NCBI RefSeq assembly: GCF_041320595.1
Contig: NZ_CP166625.1
Span: 1,032,501 to 1,096,500 of the forward strand
Reading direction: 5' to 3'
From: Pleomorphomonas sp. PLEO
GTDB lineage: Bacteria > Pseudomonadota > Alphaproteobacteria > Rhizobiales > Pleomorphomonadaceae
Length of the DNA: 64,000 nucleotides
Shown: positions 7,436 through 16,310 of the stretch, piece by piece
Layout: each line of letters opens with the position of its first letter
Numbering within the stretch: the stretch's first letter is position 1
The notes under the pieces: model-generated
Told to the model about the DNA's origin: nothing
The model's input: the letters and a program-made list of their open reading frames with translations, nothing else
Databases searched by the model: none
Translations under genes and position numbers: made by a program

Positions 7436-8446
7436 ATGACAGTTCCCTCCATGCCAGCTGGCATGAGCCGCCGGCGCTTCCTCGAGTGCCTGACCACCGC
7501 CGCTGCCCTCGTTGCGCTGCCGGCTCAGGCTGCCGCGCCCCTCGACCGCTTGACGGTATGGGGTATGCCGGCTTCGCCATCGGTGGTGCTGGCTCGGGCT
7601 GTGGCTTCGGGTGCGCTCTCCAAGCTGGTGGGGGAGGCGCGCTTCGATGTCTGGCGCACGGCCGATCAGATGCGGGCCGGGGTCGTCTCGGGCGACATTT
7701 CACTGTTCGCCGCGCCGAGCTATGCCGCCGCCAACCTTTTTAACCGTGGTGCCGGCGTCCGTCTCGTCAACGTTCTGACCTGGGGTCTGCTCTACATCTT
7801 CGCCGGGCAGGGCGTGCGCCTCGAACGGATCGAAGACCTTCGGGGGAAGACGTTGCTGGTCGGTGCCAAGAACGATGCCCCCGATCTTCTCACCCGCTTC
7901 GTGCTCAAGTCGGCAGGGCTCGATCCGGACCGGGATGTCAGCCTTTCCTATGTCGGCACGTCGGCCGAGGCGGTGCCGCTGCTTCTGGCCGGCAAGGCTG
8001 ATGCCGCCGTGTTGCCGGAGCCGGCTGCGAGCGCCGCCGAGATCAGGGCAAAGCAGGCAGGCGTTGCGGTCACGCGCGCCCTCGACGTTACCGAGCTCTA
8101 CGCAGTCCGCAGCGGCCGTCCCGCCGGCATTCCGCAGGCCGGCCTCGCGGTGACGGACGCCTTTCTTGAGGCCCATCCCGACGTCGTCGCGGCGCTGCAT
8201 GCCGCTTCGGTGGAGGCGGCCGGCTGGGTCGGCGACAATCCGAAAGCCGCGGCGGGGCTCATCGCCGATCAGTTGAAGCTGCCGGCGCCGATCATCGAGG
8301 CCTCACTGCCGCGTTTCCGCCTGAAAGTGATGTCGGCGTGGGACGCCAAGGCCGATCTCGAAGCCTACTTCCAGGCACTGATGACCCTTTCGCCGGACAT
8401 CGTCGCCGGACGCCTGCCGGAACCAGCCTTCTATTGGGGAAGCTGA
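7436..8446 (+). CDS. ABC transporter substrate-binding protein, NitT/TauT-like, with Tat signal
   Basis: 336-residue periplasmic solute-binding protein. The N terminus has a twin-arginine signal (SRRRFLE followed by a hydrophobic stretch ending in AQAAA), so it is probably exported folded by the Tat pathway. The body resembles the NMT1/SsuA/TauA fold: the DLRGKTLLVG-like segment after an IED loop, then LTRFVLKSAGLDPDRDV and a second lobe. Start 7436 puts the RR pair close to the N terminus; 7391 is an alternative. It is the first gene of a three-gene unit. Substrates of this family include sulfonates, nitrate and pyrimidine precursors; this one is not resolved. Confidence 0.8.
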   Translation: MTVPSMPAGMSRRRFLECLTTAAALVALPAQAAAPLDRLTVWGMPASPSVVLARAVASGALSKLVGEARFDVWRTADQMRAGVVSGDISLFAAPSYAAANLFNRGAGVRLVNVLTWGLLYIFAGQGVRLERIEDLRGKTLLVGAKNDAPDLLTRFVLKSAGLDPDRDVSLSYVGTSAEAVPLLLAGKADAAVLPEPAASAAEIRAKQAGVAVTRALDVTELYAVRSGRPAGIPQAGLAVTDAFLEAHPDVVAALHAASVEAAGWVGDNPKAAAGLIADQLKLPAPIIEASLPRFRLKVMSAWDAKADLEAYFQALMTLSPDIVAGRLPEPAFYWGS

Positions 8447-8450
8447 GACC

Positions 8451-9248
8451 ATGCCGAGGATCCCCTGGCACCGGCTGGCCGGTGGCGGTGGCGAGCGCCG
8501 CTGGGCGATGCTCGGGCTTGCCGGTGTTGTCGCGCTCTGGGAAATCGGACATCGCGCTTATGGTGACTTCGTGCTGCCCTCGCCGTTGGCGACGGTTCTC
8601 GCGTTGGGGCGGCTGGCGTCTGGTGGCGATCTCTGGCCGGCGGTGGTGACGACGGCGCGCGATGCGTTCAGCGGCTTTCTCGCGGCGACATTGATCGGTT
8701 CGCTCTTGGGTGGTCTTGCTGGCCGCTCGTTGTCGGTGCGGGCCATGTTGCAGCCGATTGCCACTATCCTGATCGGTGTGCCGGCCATCGCCTGGGTGGT
8801 GCTGTCGCTCTTGTGGTTCGGTGGCTCGGGGCTTGCCGCCACGTTTTCAGTCGCGGTCGCGGTCGGTCCCCTGGTGTTTGCCGCCGCGACGCAGGGCACC
8901 CGCACCGTCGATGGCAGCCTCTGCACCATGGCGCGCGCTTTCCGAGTGCCGCTTGGCGCTCGGATCGTCGACGTTTATCTGCCGCATGTCCTGTCCCATC
9001 TGCTGCCGGCGCTCGGCACGGCGCTCGCCATGAGCTGGAAGGTGGCCGTCATGGCCGAGTTGCTGTCCGGGGCCGGCGGTATCGGCGACGGCCTCGCGGC
9101 GGCGCGGGCCGAGGTCGACACGGCCAAGACCATGGCCTGGGTGGTCGTGGTGGTGGCGCTGCTGTTGATCGTTGAACGCCTCCTCATCGAACCGGTGCGC
9201 CGGTATTTCGAGACATGGCGGCGCGGTCTGCCGGGAGAGGCGGCATGA
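8451..9248 (+). CDS. ABC transporter permease, NitT/TauT (SsuC-like)
   Basis: 265-residue inner-membrane permease with about six hydrophobic segments. The cytoplasmic EAA-type loop that docks to the ATPase is seen around MARAFRVPLGARIVDVYLP, and the region ALAMSWKVAVMAELL matches SsuC/TauC permeases. It begins 4 bases after the binding-protein stop and its stop overlaps the ATPase start (ATGA at 9245-9248), so the three genes form one operon. Confidence 0.87.
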   Translation: MPRIPWHRLAGGGGERRWAMLGLAGVVALWEIGHRAYGDFVLPSPLATVLALGRLASGGDLWPAVVTTARDAFSGFLAATLIGSLLGGLAGRSLSVRAMLQPIATILIGVPAIAWVVLSLLWFGGSGLAATFSVAVAVGPLVFAAATQGTRTVDGSLCTMARAFRVPLGARIVDVYLPHVLSHLLPALGTALAMSWKVAVMAELLSGAGGIGDGLAAARAEVDTAKTMAWVVVVVALLLIVERLLIEPVRRYFETWRRGLPGEAA

Positions 9249-9994
9249 GCGAGGCGGGGGCGCTCGTTGCCAGCGGCGTATCGCATGGCTTTGCCGGTAC
9301 AAAAGTGCTCGACAGGATCGACCTGCAAGTCCCAAGGGGCGGCGTGCTCGCCATTCTTGGGCCGTCCGGTGGCGGCAAGACGACGCTGCTCCATATCCTG
9401 GGCGGCCTCTTAAACCCCGACAGTGGCCGCCTCGACCTGCCGTTTGGCCGGCCGGCCTTCGTTTTTCAGGATCCGCTTCTCCTGCCTTGGCGAACGGCGC
9501 GCGGCAACGTCGCCTTCGGTCTTGCCGGCCTGCGGCTTACCCGCGCCGAGCGTCTCAGCCAGGCGCGGACGATGCTGGTCAAGGTCGGCCTGGGACAGGG
9601 CGCCGCTGATCTTTACCCGCATCAGCTTTCCGGTGGCATGAAGAAACGGGTAGCGCTGGCGCGAGCCCTTGCCGTCAAGCCTGACGTCTTGCTGCTCGAT
9701 GAGGCCTTTTCAGCACTCGATGTCGGTCTGTCGCGCGAGATGCAGCAGCTTGTTCGCCTCGACGCACAGGAGCGTGGGGTGACGGTGGTGCTGGTGACCC
9801 ACGATCTCTCAGAGGCCGTGCGCATTGCCGATCGGGTGGTGGTGCTGGCGGGACGGCCGGGGCGCATTGTCGCCCGCCTTTCCATCGACCGGCCAGCCCG
9901 CCTCAGGGACGATGCCTATGTGGAAGCGGAAATTCGCCGCATCGCAGCGCTTGAGGCGGTCCTCGACGCTTTTCGCACCACGTTGTCGGGCTGA
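9245..9994 (+). CDS. ABC transporter ATP-binding protein, NitT/TauT (SsuB-like)
   Basis: 249-residue nucleotide-binding domain. Walker A GPSGGGKTT, Q-loop in FVFQDPLLLPW, signature LSGGMKKRVALARAL, Walker B VLLLDEAFSALD and the switch His in LVTHDLSEAV are all intact. The LPWRT sequence after the Q-loop is usual for SsuB/TauB-type proteins. ATG 9245 overlaps the permease stop, which fixes the start. Its stop codon directly abuts the stop codon of the convergent RND pump gene, with no intergenic base. Confidence 0.9.
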   Translation: MSEAGALVASGVSHGFAGTKVLDRIDLQVPRGGVLAILGPSGGGKTTLLHILGGLLNPDSGRLDLPFGRPAFVFQDPLLLPWRTARGNVAFGLAGLRLTRAERLSQARTMLVKVGLGQGAADLYPHQLSGGMKKRVALARALAVKPDVLLLDEAFSALDVGLSREMQQLVRLDAQERGVTVVLVTHDLSEAVRIADRVVVLAGRPGRIVARLSIDRPARLRDDAYVEAEIRRIAALEAVLDAFRTTLSG

Positions 9995-12900
9995 CTACAC
10001 CGCGGGCGGGGCTTTTTCCTCGCGGATGCCGAACCAGGTGACATAGAGCGCCGGCAGGAAGATCAGCGTCAGGGCAGTGCCGACGATGATGCCGCCGATC
10101 ATGGCGAAGGCCATCGGTTGCCAGAATACTTCGTTGGCAATCGGGACCAGGCCAAGGCTGGCCGCCAGCGCCGTCAGAACGATCGGCCGGAAGCGATGCT
10201 CCGTCGCCTCGATCACCGCGTTCCAGGCGGGCATACCTTCCGCCCTCAGCCGCTCGATCTGGTCAACCAGGATGACGGAGTTGCGGATGAGAATGCCGAT
10301 CAGGGCCAGCACGCCGAGGATGGCGACGAAGCCCAGCGGCGCGCCGGTTGGGAGAAGCGCCGCCACCACGCCGATCAGCGCCAAAGGCGCTACCGCCACC
10401 ACCAGCACGAGACGGCTGAAGCTCTGAAGCTGAATCATCAGCACGGTGAGCATCAGGAAGGCCATCAGCGGTACGACGGCAATGATCGGCGTCATCGCCT
10501 TCTGCGATTCCTCGGCCGATCCGGCAATTGCTAGCCGATAGCCGGCCGGCAACGTGGCGGCAAAGGCATCGATCGCCGGCTTGAGTTGCTTGACGATGGT
10601 GTCGGCTTGCGTGGCGTCGGCGCGCGCGGCCTTGACGGTGACGGTCGGCAGGCGGTTGCGGCTCCACACCACCGGCTGCTCCAACTCGTAGCGGAGGTTG
10701 GCGACGGCGGCGAGCGGCACGCTGGATCCGGTCTGGCTGGCGAGCTGCAGGTTCTTGAGGGTCTCGATGGAATTGCGTTCTTCCGACACGGCACGGCCGA
10801 TGACATCAATCTGATAGATGTCGTCCCGGATCTTGGTCACGGTGGCGCCACCGATGATGCCATAGAGGGCGTTGGAAATATCCTGCGATGAGACGCCGAG
10901 CAGGCGTGCCTTGTCCTGCATGACGTCGACCTTGACGACGCGTCCCGGCTCGCCCCAGTCGGCGGCGACATTGTCGACATGAGGATTGCTGGCAACGACG
11001 GCGGCGAGCCGCCCGACGGCGTCGCGTACGCCTTCGATGTCCGGCCCGGACAGGCGATAGGCGACTGGGCGGCCGACCGGCGGGCCGATTTCCAAGAGGC
11101 GAACGAAGCTATCGACGCCGGGGAACGTGCGGCGGAGATAATCGGAGAACTCCGCCCTGAGGCGGTTGCGTGTCTCCTCGTCGCGCGTGACGACAACGAG
11201 CTGGCCGAAATAGGGGGCTGCCGGTTCCTGGTCGAAGGTGAGCAGGAAGCGCACCGCGCCACGACCGATATAAGACGACCAATGGTCGACGCCGTCCTTG
11301 CCAGCCAACATATCCTTTTCGAAGCGGGCAATTACCCGCCCTGTTTCCTCAATGGAGGCGTTCTGCGGCAACGTGAAGTCGACGATCAGTTCGGAGCGAT
11401 CACTGTCCGGGAAGAATTGCTGCTGGACGTGAGTGAGGCCATAGAGCGAGGTGCCGAAGACAAGGAGCGTCAGGCCGATGACGATGAAACGGTTGCGCAG
11501 ACCGACAACCAGCAGGCGCTCGAAACCGCGCGCGAAGCGGGTCTTCTCCGTCTTTTGATGCTTCAGCTTGGCCGGCAGCACGGTAACGCCGATCAACGGC
11601 GTGAACACCACAGCGACGATCCAGGAGACCACCAGCGACACGGCGATGACCACGAACATGGTGAAGGTGAACTCGCCGGCCGCCGATGAATTGAGGCCGA
11701 CGGGAACGAAACCGGCCACCGTCACCAGTGTGCCCGTCAGCATCGGGAAGGCGGTGGATGTGTAGACGGCGGTCGCCGCCGTTCTGAGCGAATCTCCCTT
11801 TTCGAGGCGGGCGATCATCATCTCGACGGCAATCATGGCGTCGTCGACGAGAAGACCGAGGGCGATGATCAGCGCGCCGAGTGACACTCTCTGCAGCGAG
11901 ATGTTCGAGGTCTCCATCACCATGAAAGTAATGGCGAGCACCAGCGGAATAGACAGCGCGACGACCACCCCGGCGCGAAGACCGAGGCTGAGGAAGCTGA
12001 CCAGCAAGACGATGGCGATCGCTTCGAACAGTGCCTGCGTGAAACCGGAGACCGCTTTTTCGACCAGCTTGGGTTGGTCTGCGACCTGATGCACGGCGAT
12101 GCCGATGGGCAGTTCCGCTTCGATCTTGGCCATCTCGGCCCGGAGCGCGTCGCCGAACTTCAAGAGGTTGGCGCCGGACTTCATGCCGATGGCAATGCCG
12201 ACGGCCGGCTCGCCGTTGTAGCGGAACAGCTCGGTTGGCGGGTCGGCATAGCCACGGCTGATCTTTGCCACGTCGGACAGCCGGAAGAAGCGGCCGTTGA
12301 CGCGGAGGTTGACCGCTTCGAGGCTCTTTTCCGATCGGAATTCGCCTGATACCCGCACCGATACCCGCTCGGAGCCCGTCTCGATCGTACCGGACGGGTT
12401 GACGGCGTTCTGCTCGGCGAGCGTCGTCAGCACCGCCTTTTCATCGAGTCCGTAGGCGGCCAGCTGACGCGGTGAAAACTCAAGATAGATCACCTCGTCC
12501 TCGGCGCCGATGATCTCCACCTTGCCGACATTCTCCACCGAGAGAATGCGGGTGCGGATATCCTCGGCATAATCGCGCAGCTGGCGCGGGGTGAAGCCAT
12601 CAGCCGTCAGCGCATAGATGTTGCCGTAGACGTCGCCGAAGTCGTCGTTGAAAAACGGGCCGACCACGCCGTCCGGCATTTCGGAGCGGATGTCGGAGAT
12701 CAGGTTGCGCACCCTCACCCATGTGCCGTCGACATCGGCAGCCTTGGTGTCGCTGCGAAGATTGACAAACACGGTGGTGACGCCCGGCCGTGTCAGGTTG
12801 CGCGTGAAGTCGAGGCTCGGCAGCTCCTGCAGCTTTTTCTCGATTCGGTCGGTGACCTGCCGGGTCATCTCAGTGACCGAAGCGCCCGGCCAATAGGCCT

Positions 12901-13051
12901 GGACCACCATGGTCTTGATGCTGAAAGATGGATCTTCCTCGCGGCCGAGGTTGATATAGGAGAACACGCCGAACAGCGTGAAGACGATCATAAAATACCA
13001 GACGAGGGATTTATGATCGAGCGACCAGTCCGAGAGATTGAACCTCTTCAC
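9995..13051 (-). CDS. RND efflux transporter, inner-membrane pump (AcrB/MexB-like)
   Basis: 1018-residue proton-driven exporter of the HAE1-like RND family. It has an N-terminal TM helix, a long periplasmic porter/docking loop, TM2-6, a second periplasmic loop, then TM8-12. The proton-relay Asp pair in TM4 is visible in LGLLVDDAMIAVEMM, and the N-terminal GREEDPSFSIKTM and WPGASVTEMT motifs are typical. It overlaps the upstream adaptor gene by ATGA. No outer-membrane TolC-type gene is present, so it must use one encoded elsewhere. The substrate is unknown. Confidence 0.92.
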   Translation of the reverse strand: MKRFNLSDWSLDHKSLVWYFMIVFTLFGVFSYINLGREEDPSFSIKTMVVQAYWPGASVTEMTRQVTDRIEKKLQELPSLDFTRNLTRPGVTTVFVNLRSDTKAADVDGTWVRVRNLISDIRSEMPDGVVGPFFNDDFGDVYGNIYALTADGFTPRQLRDYAEDIRTRILSVENVGKVEIIGAEDEVIYLEFSPRQLAAYGLDEKAVLTTLAEQNAVNPSGTIETGSERVSVRVSGEFRSEKSLEAVNLRVNGRFFRLSDVAKISRGYADPPTELFRYNGEPAVGIAIGMKSGANLLKFGDALRAEMAKIEAELPIGIAVHQVADQPKLVEKAVSGFTQALFEAIAIVLLVSFLSLGLRAGVVVALSIPLVLAITFMVMETSNISLQRVSLGALIIALGLLVDDAMIAVEMMIARLEKGDSLRTAATAVYTSTAFPMLTGTLVTVAGFVPVGLNSSAAGEFTFTMFVVIAVSLVVSWIVAVVFTPLIGVTVLPAKLKHQKTEKTRFARGFERLLVVGLRNRFIVIGLTLLVFGTSLYGLTHVQQQFFPDSDRSELIVDFTLPQNASIEETGRVIARFEKDMLAGKDGVDHWSSYIGRGAVRFLLTFDQEPAAPYFGQLVVVTRDEETRNRLRAEFSDYLRRTFPGVDSFVRLLEIGPPVGRPVAYRLSGPDIEGVRDAVGRLAAVVASNPHVDNVAADWGEPGRVVKVDVMQDKARLLGVSSQDISNALYGIIGGATVTKIRDDIYQIDVIGRAVSEERNSIETLKNLQLASQTGSSVPLAAVANLRYELEQPVVWSRNRLPTVTVKAARADATQADTIVKQLKPAIDAFAATLPAGYRLAIAGSAEESQKAMTPIIAVVPLMAFLMLTVLMIQLQSFSRLVLVVAVAPLALIGVVAALLPTGAPLGFVAILGVLALIGILIRNSVILVDQIERLRAEGMPAWNAVIEATEHRFRPIVLTALAASLGLVPIANEVFWQPMAFAMIGGIIVGTALTLIFLPALYVTWFGIREEKAPPAV

Positions 13052-14163
13052 GATGCATCTCCCTGGGCATCATCACGGTCGTTCGCCAGTACCAAAACCT
13101 TTTGTCCGTCTTCAAGACTGTGAACGCCGGCGATGGCCACGCGCTCGCCCGCTGAAAGACCCGATACGATACGGAGGCGTCCATCGCCGGCTGGCGCGGT
13201 GTTCACCGGCCGGAGCGCGACGCTGCCTTCGCGCCGTGCGGCGCGGCTCGCTTCGTCGATCTTGACCACCCAGACAAAGCTGCCGCCTTGGCGTGTCAGT
13301 ACGGCCGCCTCCGGCAGCGTGATGGCGGGAGTTGCCTGCTGATCGGCGCGGACTTCCACTGTGGAGCCGAGGCGGAACAGGCTGGTTGGGTCGGAAAGGG
13401 CAATCTTGACGCGGCGCGTCCGGGTGACGGGGTCCGCTTCCGGCGCGATTTCCCGCAGTCGGCCAGCGATCGGCTGGTCGGACGCGATCTGGGGGGCGAC
13501 GATGAAAGGTGTCGCTGGCGCCAGTGCGCCTGCCATCCAGTCGGGCATGTCGATGACGGCATCGCGCGGGTCGGGCTTGGCGATGGTGACGACGCTTTGG
13601 CCGGCGGACACCGTCTGACCGGGTTCTGCCCCGGTTGCAGTGACGACGCCGCCAAAGCCGGCCCTGAGTTCGGCATAACCAAGAGCGTCGCGCGCCTTGG
13701 CGAGATCAGCCTCCGCCTGGCGAACGGCGGCATCAGCGGCGTCAAAAGCGGCTCGGGCGTCGTCAAGGCTAGACTCGGCTGCGGTGCCGCTCGTCCGAAG
13801 CGCCTCGACGCGAGCAACTGTCGCGGCGGCATTTTCCCGCTCGGCTCGGCGGTTTCCAAGAGCTGCCTCAGCGGAACGGGCGGTGAGATCGAGTGTGGTG
13901 GCGTCGATGGTCGCGATGAGGTCACCGGATTGCACCAGATCGCCGACGTCAACGTTGCGCGTCATCAGCCGGCCAAGCACCTGGAAGCTCAGGTCGGTCT
14001 TGTCGCGCGCCTCGATGGTGCCAACAAAGGATTGCTGGTCGATGTCGCCAACAGCGACACGCGCCGACATGACCGGTCGCACCGCCGGCGGCGTCTGGGC
14101 TTTCTCCTGGCAGGCGACGAGCGCAAGGCCGGCGAGAGCTGCGATGGCCAACTGGCGGATCAT
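13048..14163 (-). CDS. RND efflux periplasmic adaptor (membrane fusion protein), lipoprotein
   Basis: 371-residue adaptor joining the RND pump to an outer-membrane channel. The N terminus is a lipoprotein signal with lipobox LVAC and the acylated Cys near residue 18. After it come the barrel-sandwich hybrid (RDKTDLSFQVLGRLMTRNVDVGDLVQSGDLIATID), a coiled-coil hairpin rich in Ala/Arg, the second half of the lipoyl-like domain (GVVTATGAEPGQTVSAGQ) and a beta-barrel. Start and stop overlap those of its neighbours, so it is the middle gene of a three-gene operon that encodes two adaptors. Confidence 0.9.
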   Translation of the reverse strand: MIRQLAIAALAGLALVACQEKAQTPPAVRPVMSARVAVGDIDQQSFVGTIEARDKTDLSFQVLGRLMTRNVDVGDLVQSGDLIATIDATTLDLTARSAEAALGNRRAERENAAATVARVEALRTSGTAAESSLDDARAAFDAADAAVRQAEADLAKARDALGYAELRAGFGGVVTATGAEPGQTVSAGQSVVTIAKPDPRDAVIDMPDWMAGALAPATPFIVAPQIASDQPIAGRLREIAPEADPVTRTRRVKIALSDPTSLFRLGSTVEVRADQQATPAITLPEAAVLTRQGGSFVWVVKIDEASRAARREGSVALRPVNTAPAGDGRLRIVSGLSAGERVAIAGVHSLEDGQKVLVLANDRDDAQGDAS

Positions 14164-15239
14164 GGCGCGTCCTCCCCGACGATTTCCACGCTGGCACCGG
14201 GGCGGAGCAGTTTGCCGCCGCTGGTGACCACACGGTCGCCATCCGCAAGGCCGGAATCAACCACGATGCCGTCGGTGGTGTAGGCGGCGATACCAATCGG
14301 CCGAAGTTCGGCGCTGGCGCCATTGGAGGAGATCACCCATACAGCGGCGGCTCCGTCGTTTTCGTTCAGCGCGCGGGCGGGTAAAAGCACGGCGCGCGTT
14401 TGCCGACTGGCGATGCGACCGGTGACCGGTGCACCAAGACTCATGATGGCCGGTGGATTGCCGATGTCGACCTTGACTCGCACCGTTCCAGTCCGGGTTT
14501 CGACGGTTGGCGATATTTCGCGCACCTTGCCGGGCACGGCCACGGATGGGTCCTTGACGAGGCCAACTGTTATGTCCGGCAGGGTGGAAATCAGTAGGAA
14601 TAGCTGTTCGTAGACGTCGAAGACGGCGTCGCGCGGACCATCAGTGGCGACGATGAAGATCGGTCGCGCGGCGGCGACGACCTCACCGGCATCGGCATTA
14701 CGAGTGGTAACGGCGCCGTCGGCATCCGCCCGAAGCTCGGTGTAGGTGAGATTGGCCCGGGCGATGTCGAGAGCGGCCTTCGCCGAATCGATTGTCCCAC
14801 TCGTGGTCCGTACCGCCTTCGTCGCTGCGTCAAAGGCCGACTGGGTCGTAAAACCCTTGTCGAGCAATGTCTTCTGCCTGTCAAAGGCTGACGCCGCCTG
14901 CCGGGCGCCAGCTTCGGCGGCGGCCAGTGCCGCCTCGGCATTGGCAACGTCAGCCTGCTGCTGGCTAGGATCGAGACGAGCGAGAAGGTCGCCTTTCTTC
15001 ACGTGATCGCCGACCTCGAAGAAGCGTTGGGCGATCCGGCCGGAAACACGAAAGGAAAGCTGGGACGAAGCGCGGGCCCGAACCTCGCCGGTTAGCGCAA
15101 GCGTCTCGCTGTGGGGCACCAACCTAGCCGTCGTAACCCTGACGGCAACGGGTTTGCTGACGCTAGCGAGCGGCTCGTCGGCGAATGCGGATGAAAAAGG
15201 GATGGAACACGCAGCGATCAACGACAGCAGAAGCCTCAC
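14160..15239 (-). CDS. RND efflux periplasmic adaptor (second membrane fusion protein)
   Basis: Adaptor of the HlyD/AcrA family, paralogous to the next gene. It has the lipoyl-like halves (ASSQLSFRVSGRIAQRFFEVGDHVKKGDLLARLD; later DADGAVTTRNADAGEVVAAARP) around an Ala-rich coiled coil. I choose the GTG at 15239, which gives a short signal peptide (RLLLSLIAACSIPFSSAFA) and has ACGGAG just upstream. An in-frame ATG at 15347 would add 36 residues that do not look like a signal, and would place the start inside the upstream terminator. It is not a lipoprotein, unlike its partner. Confidence 0.85.
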   Translation of the reverse strand: MRLLLSLIAACSIPFSSAFADEPLASVSKPVAVRVTTARLVPHSETLALTGEVRARASSQLSFRVSGRIAQRFFEVGDHVKKGDLLARLDPSQQQADVANAEAALAAAEAGARQAASAFDRQKTLLDKGFTTQSAFDAATKAVRTTSGTIDSAKAALDIARANLTYTELRADADGAVTTRNADAGEVVAAARPIFIVATDGPRDAVFDVYEQLFLLISTLPDITVGLVKDPSVAVPGKVREISPTVETRTGTVRVKVDIGNPPAIMSLGAPVTGRIASRQTRAVLLPARALNENDGAAAVWVISSNGASAELRPIGIAAYTTDGIVVDSGLADGDRVVTSGGKLLRPGASVEIVGEDAP

Positions 15240-15345
15240 GACGATCTCCGTCAGACGCTTGGGATGATCAGGTTTAGTCTCGACCAACCGGGAGGTCAAT
15301 GAAGACCAACGCGTCAGGCAGGCTCCCGCGTTTTTGTTGTTAAGC

Positions 15346-15380
15346 AAAAGGCGGTCGCCTCTGCTGAGACGGCCGCCTTT
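15346..15380 (-). terminator. Terminator downstream of the exopolysaccharide kinase gene
   Basis: An 11-bp stem (AAAGGCGGTCG at 15347-15357 with CGGCCGCCTTT at 15370-15380, one G-U pair) ends in TTTT on the minus strand. It separates the Wzc-like unit from the RND operon. Confidence 0.75.
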
Positions 15381-15417
15381 CCCGATTACGTCTTGAAATT
15401 ATTCCCCGCGCGCCGGA

Positions 15418-16308
15418 TCAGCTTTCAGGCGCGTAGTAATAATAGCTGTTGTACTTGTTGCGGTAGGAGCCGACGCCGAGTTCGGCCTTGGACAACACGG
15501 CGGCAATCGGCAGATCGTCGCCGGCGGTGGTCCTGAGATCGTTGATCGCCGAGCGTACGTCGCGCTGGGAGGTGGAGGCCCAATGGACAACCAGCGTGAC
15601 GATGTCGGCGCGCGTGGCGAGATACTGGGCATCGACGACGGGCAGGATCGGCGGCGTATCAAGCACAATGATCTCAAACCGCTCTTTGGCAAGTTCCATC
15701 AGAAGATTGAACTGCGCGGTTTCGATGAGACTGTCAGTGGACGTTCTGTGGGTGTTCTTGCCGACGATCATGTCGAGGCCGGGCACCTTGTCCTTGGTGA
15801 CGAACTGACGGATCGATTGGGAATCGAGCGATAGAGTCAGGTAGTCGGCAAGGCCGCTCTCCGGGGTCAACTCTAGAGAAGGAGCGATCGAAGGCCGGCG
15901 TAGATCGCAGTCGACCAGCAGCACGCGCTTGCCGGACATGGCAAAGGCGCGGGCGATGGCGATGGCGGTCGTCGTCTTGCCTTCGCCCGGGATGGCCGAG
16001 CCGACCATGACGATAAGACCGCCTTCCCGGCTCTTGTCCTGAAGCTTGCGCCTCAGCATGTTTTCCAGGCCGAGCCTAATGCGCCGGATCGACTCGCTGT
16101 AGGCAGTAAGGGGGTGGTCGAGGAGTTCATTGGCCACCTGCGATCGCTCGGTAATCGAACGCCCTGCGCGCGACAACAGGGGGACGGACGAGATGACCGG
16201 CACGTTGAGGACCGCCTCGAACTGCTGGTCCGAGGTGAAGCCACCAATGAAGTTCTCGTTGAGGAAGGCAAGGCCAAGGCCAAGGCCAAGGCCGGCGACG
16301 ATTGCCAA
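15418..16308 (-). CDS. BY-kinase (tyrosine autokinase) domain of a Wzc/ExoP-like protein, separated by a frameshift
   Basis: C-terminal half of a polysaccharide co-polymerase, which controls chain length and export. It begins inside the second TM helix (LGLGLGLAFLNE), then carries Walker A GSAIPGEGKTTTAIAIA, Walker A' VLLVDCDLRRP, Walker B IIVLDTPPIL and a C-terminal tyrosine cluster (SYRNKYNSYYYYAPES), the usual autophosphorylation tail. The only start in this frame near the TM helix is TTG at 16308, with no RBS. Adding one C to the C6 run at 16348-16353 would join this frame to the upstream ORF and restore PKTQLILTLAIVAGLG, the expected transmembrane sequence. So this is most likely half of one gene. 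Confidence 0.8.
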   Translation of the reverse strand: MAIVAGLGLGLGLAFLNENFIGGFTSDQQFEAVLNVPVISSVPLLSRAGRSITERSQVANELLDHPLTAYSESIRRIRLGLENMLRRKLQDKSREGGLIVMVGSAIPGEGKTTTAIAIARAFAMSGKRVLLVDCDLRRPSIAPSLELTPESGLADYLTLSLDSQSIRQFVTKDKVPGLDMIVGKNTHRTSTDSLIETAQFNLLMELAKERFEIIVLDTPPILPVVDAQYLATRADIVTLVVHWASTSQRDVRSAINDLRTTAGDDLPIAAVLSKAELGVGSYRNKYNSYYYYAPES

Positions 16309-16310
16309 AG

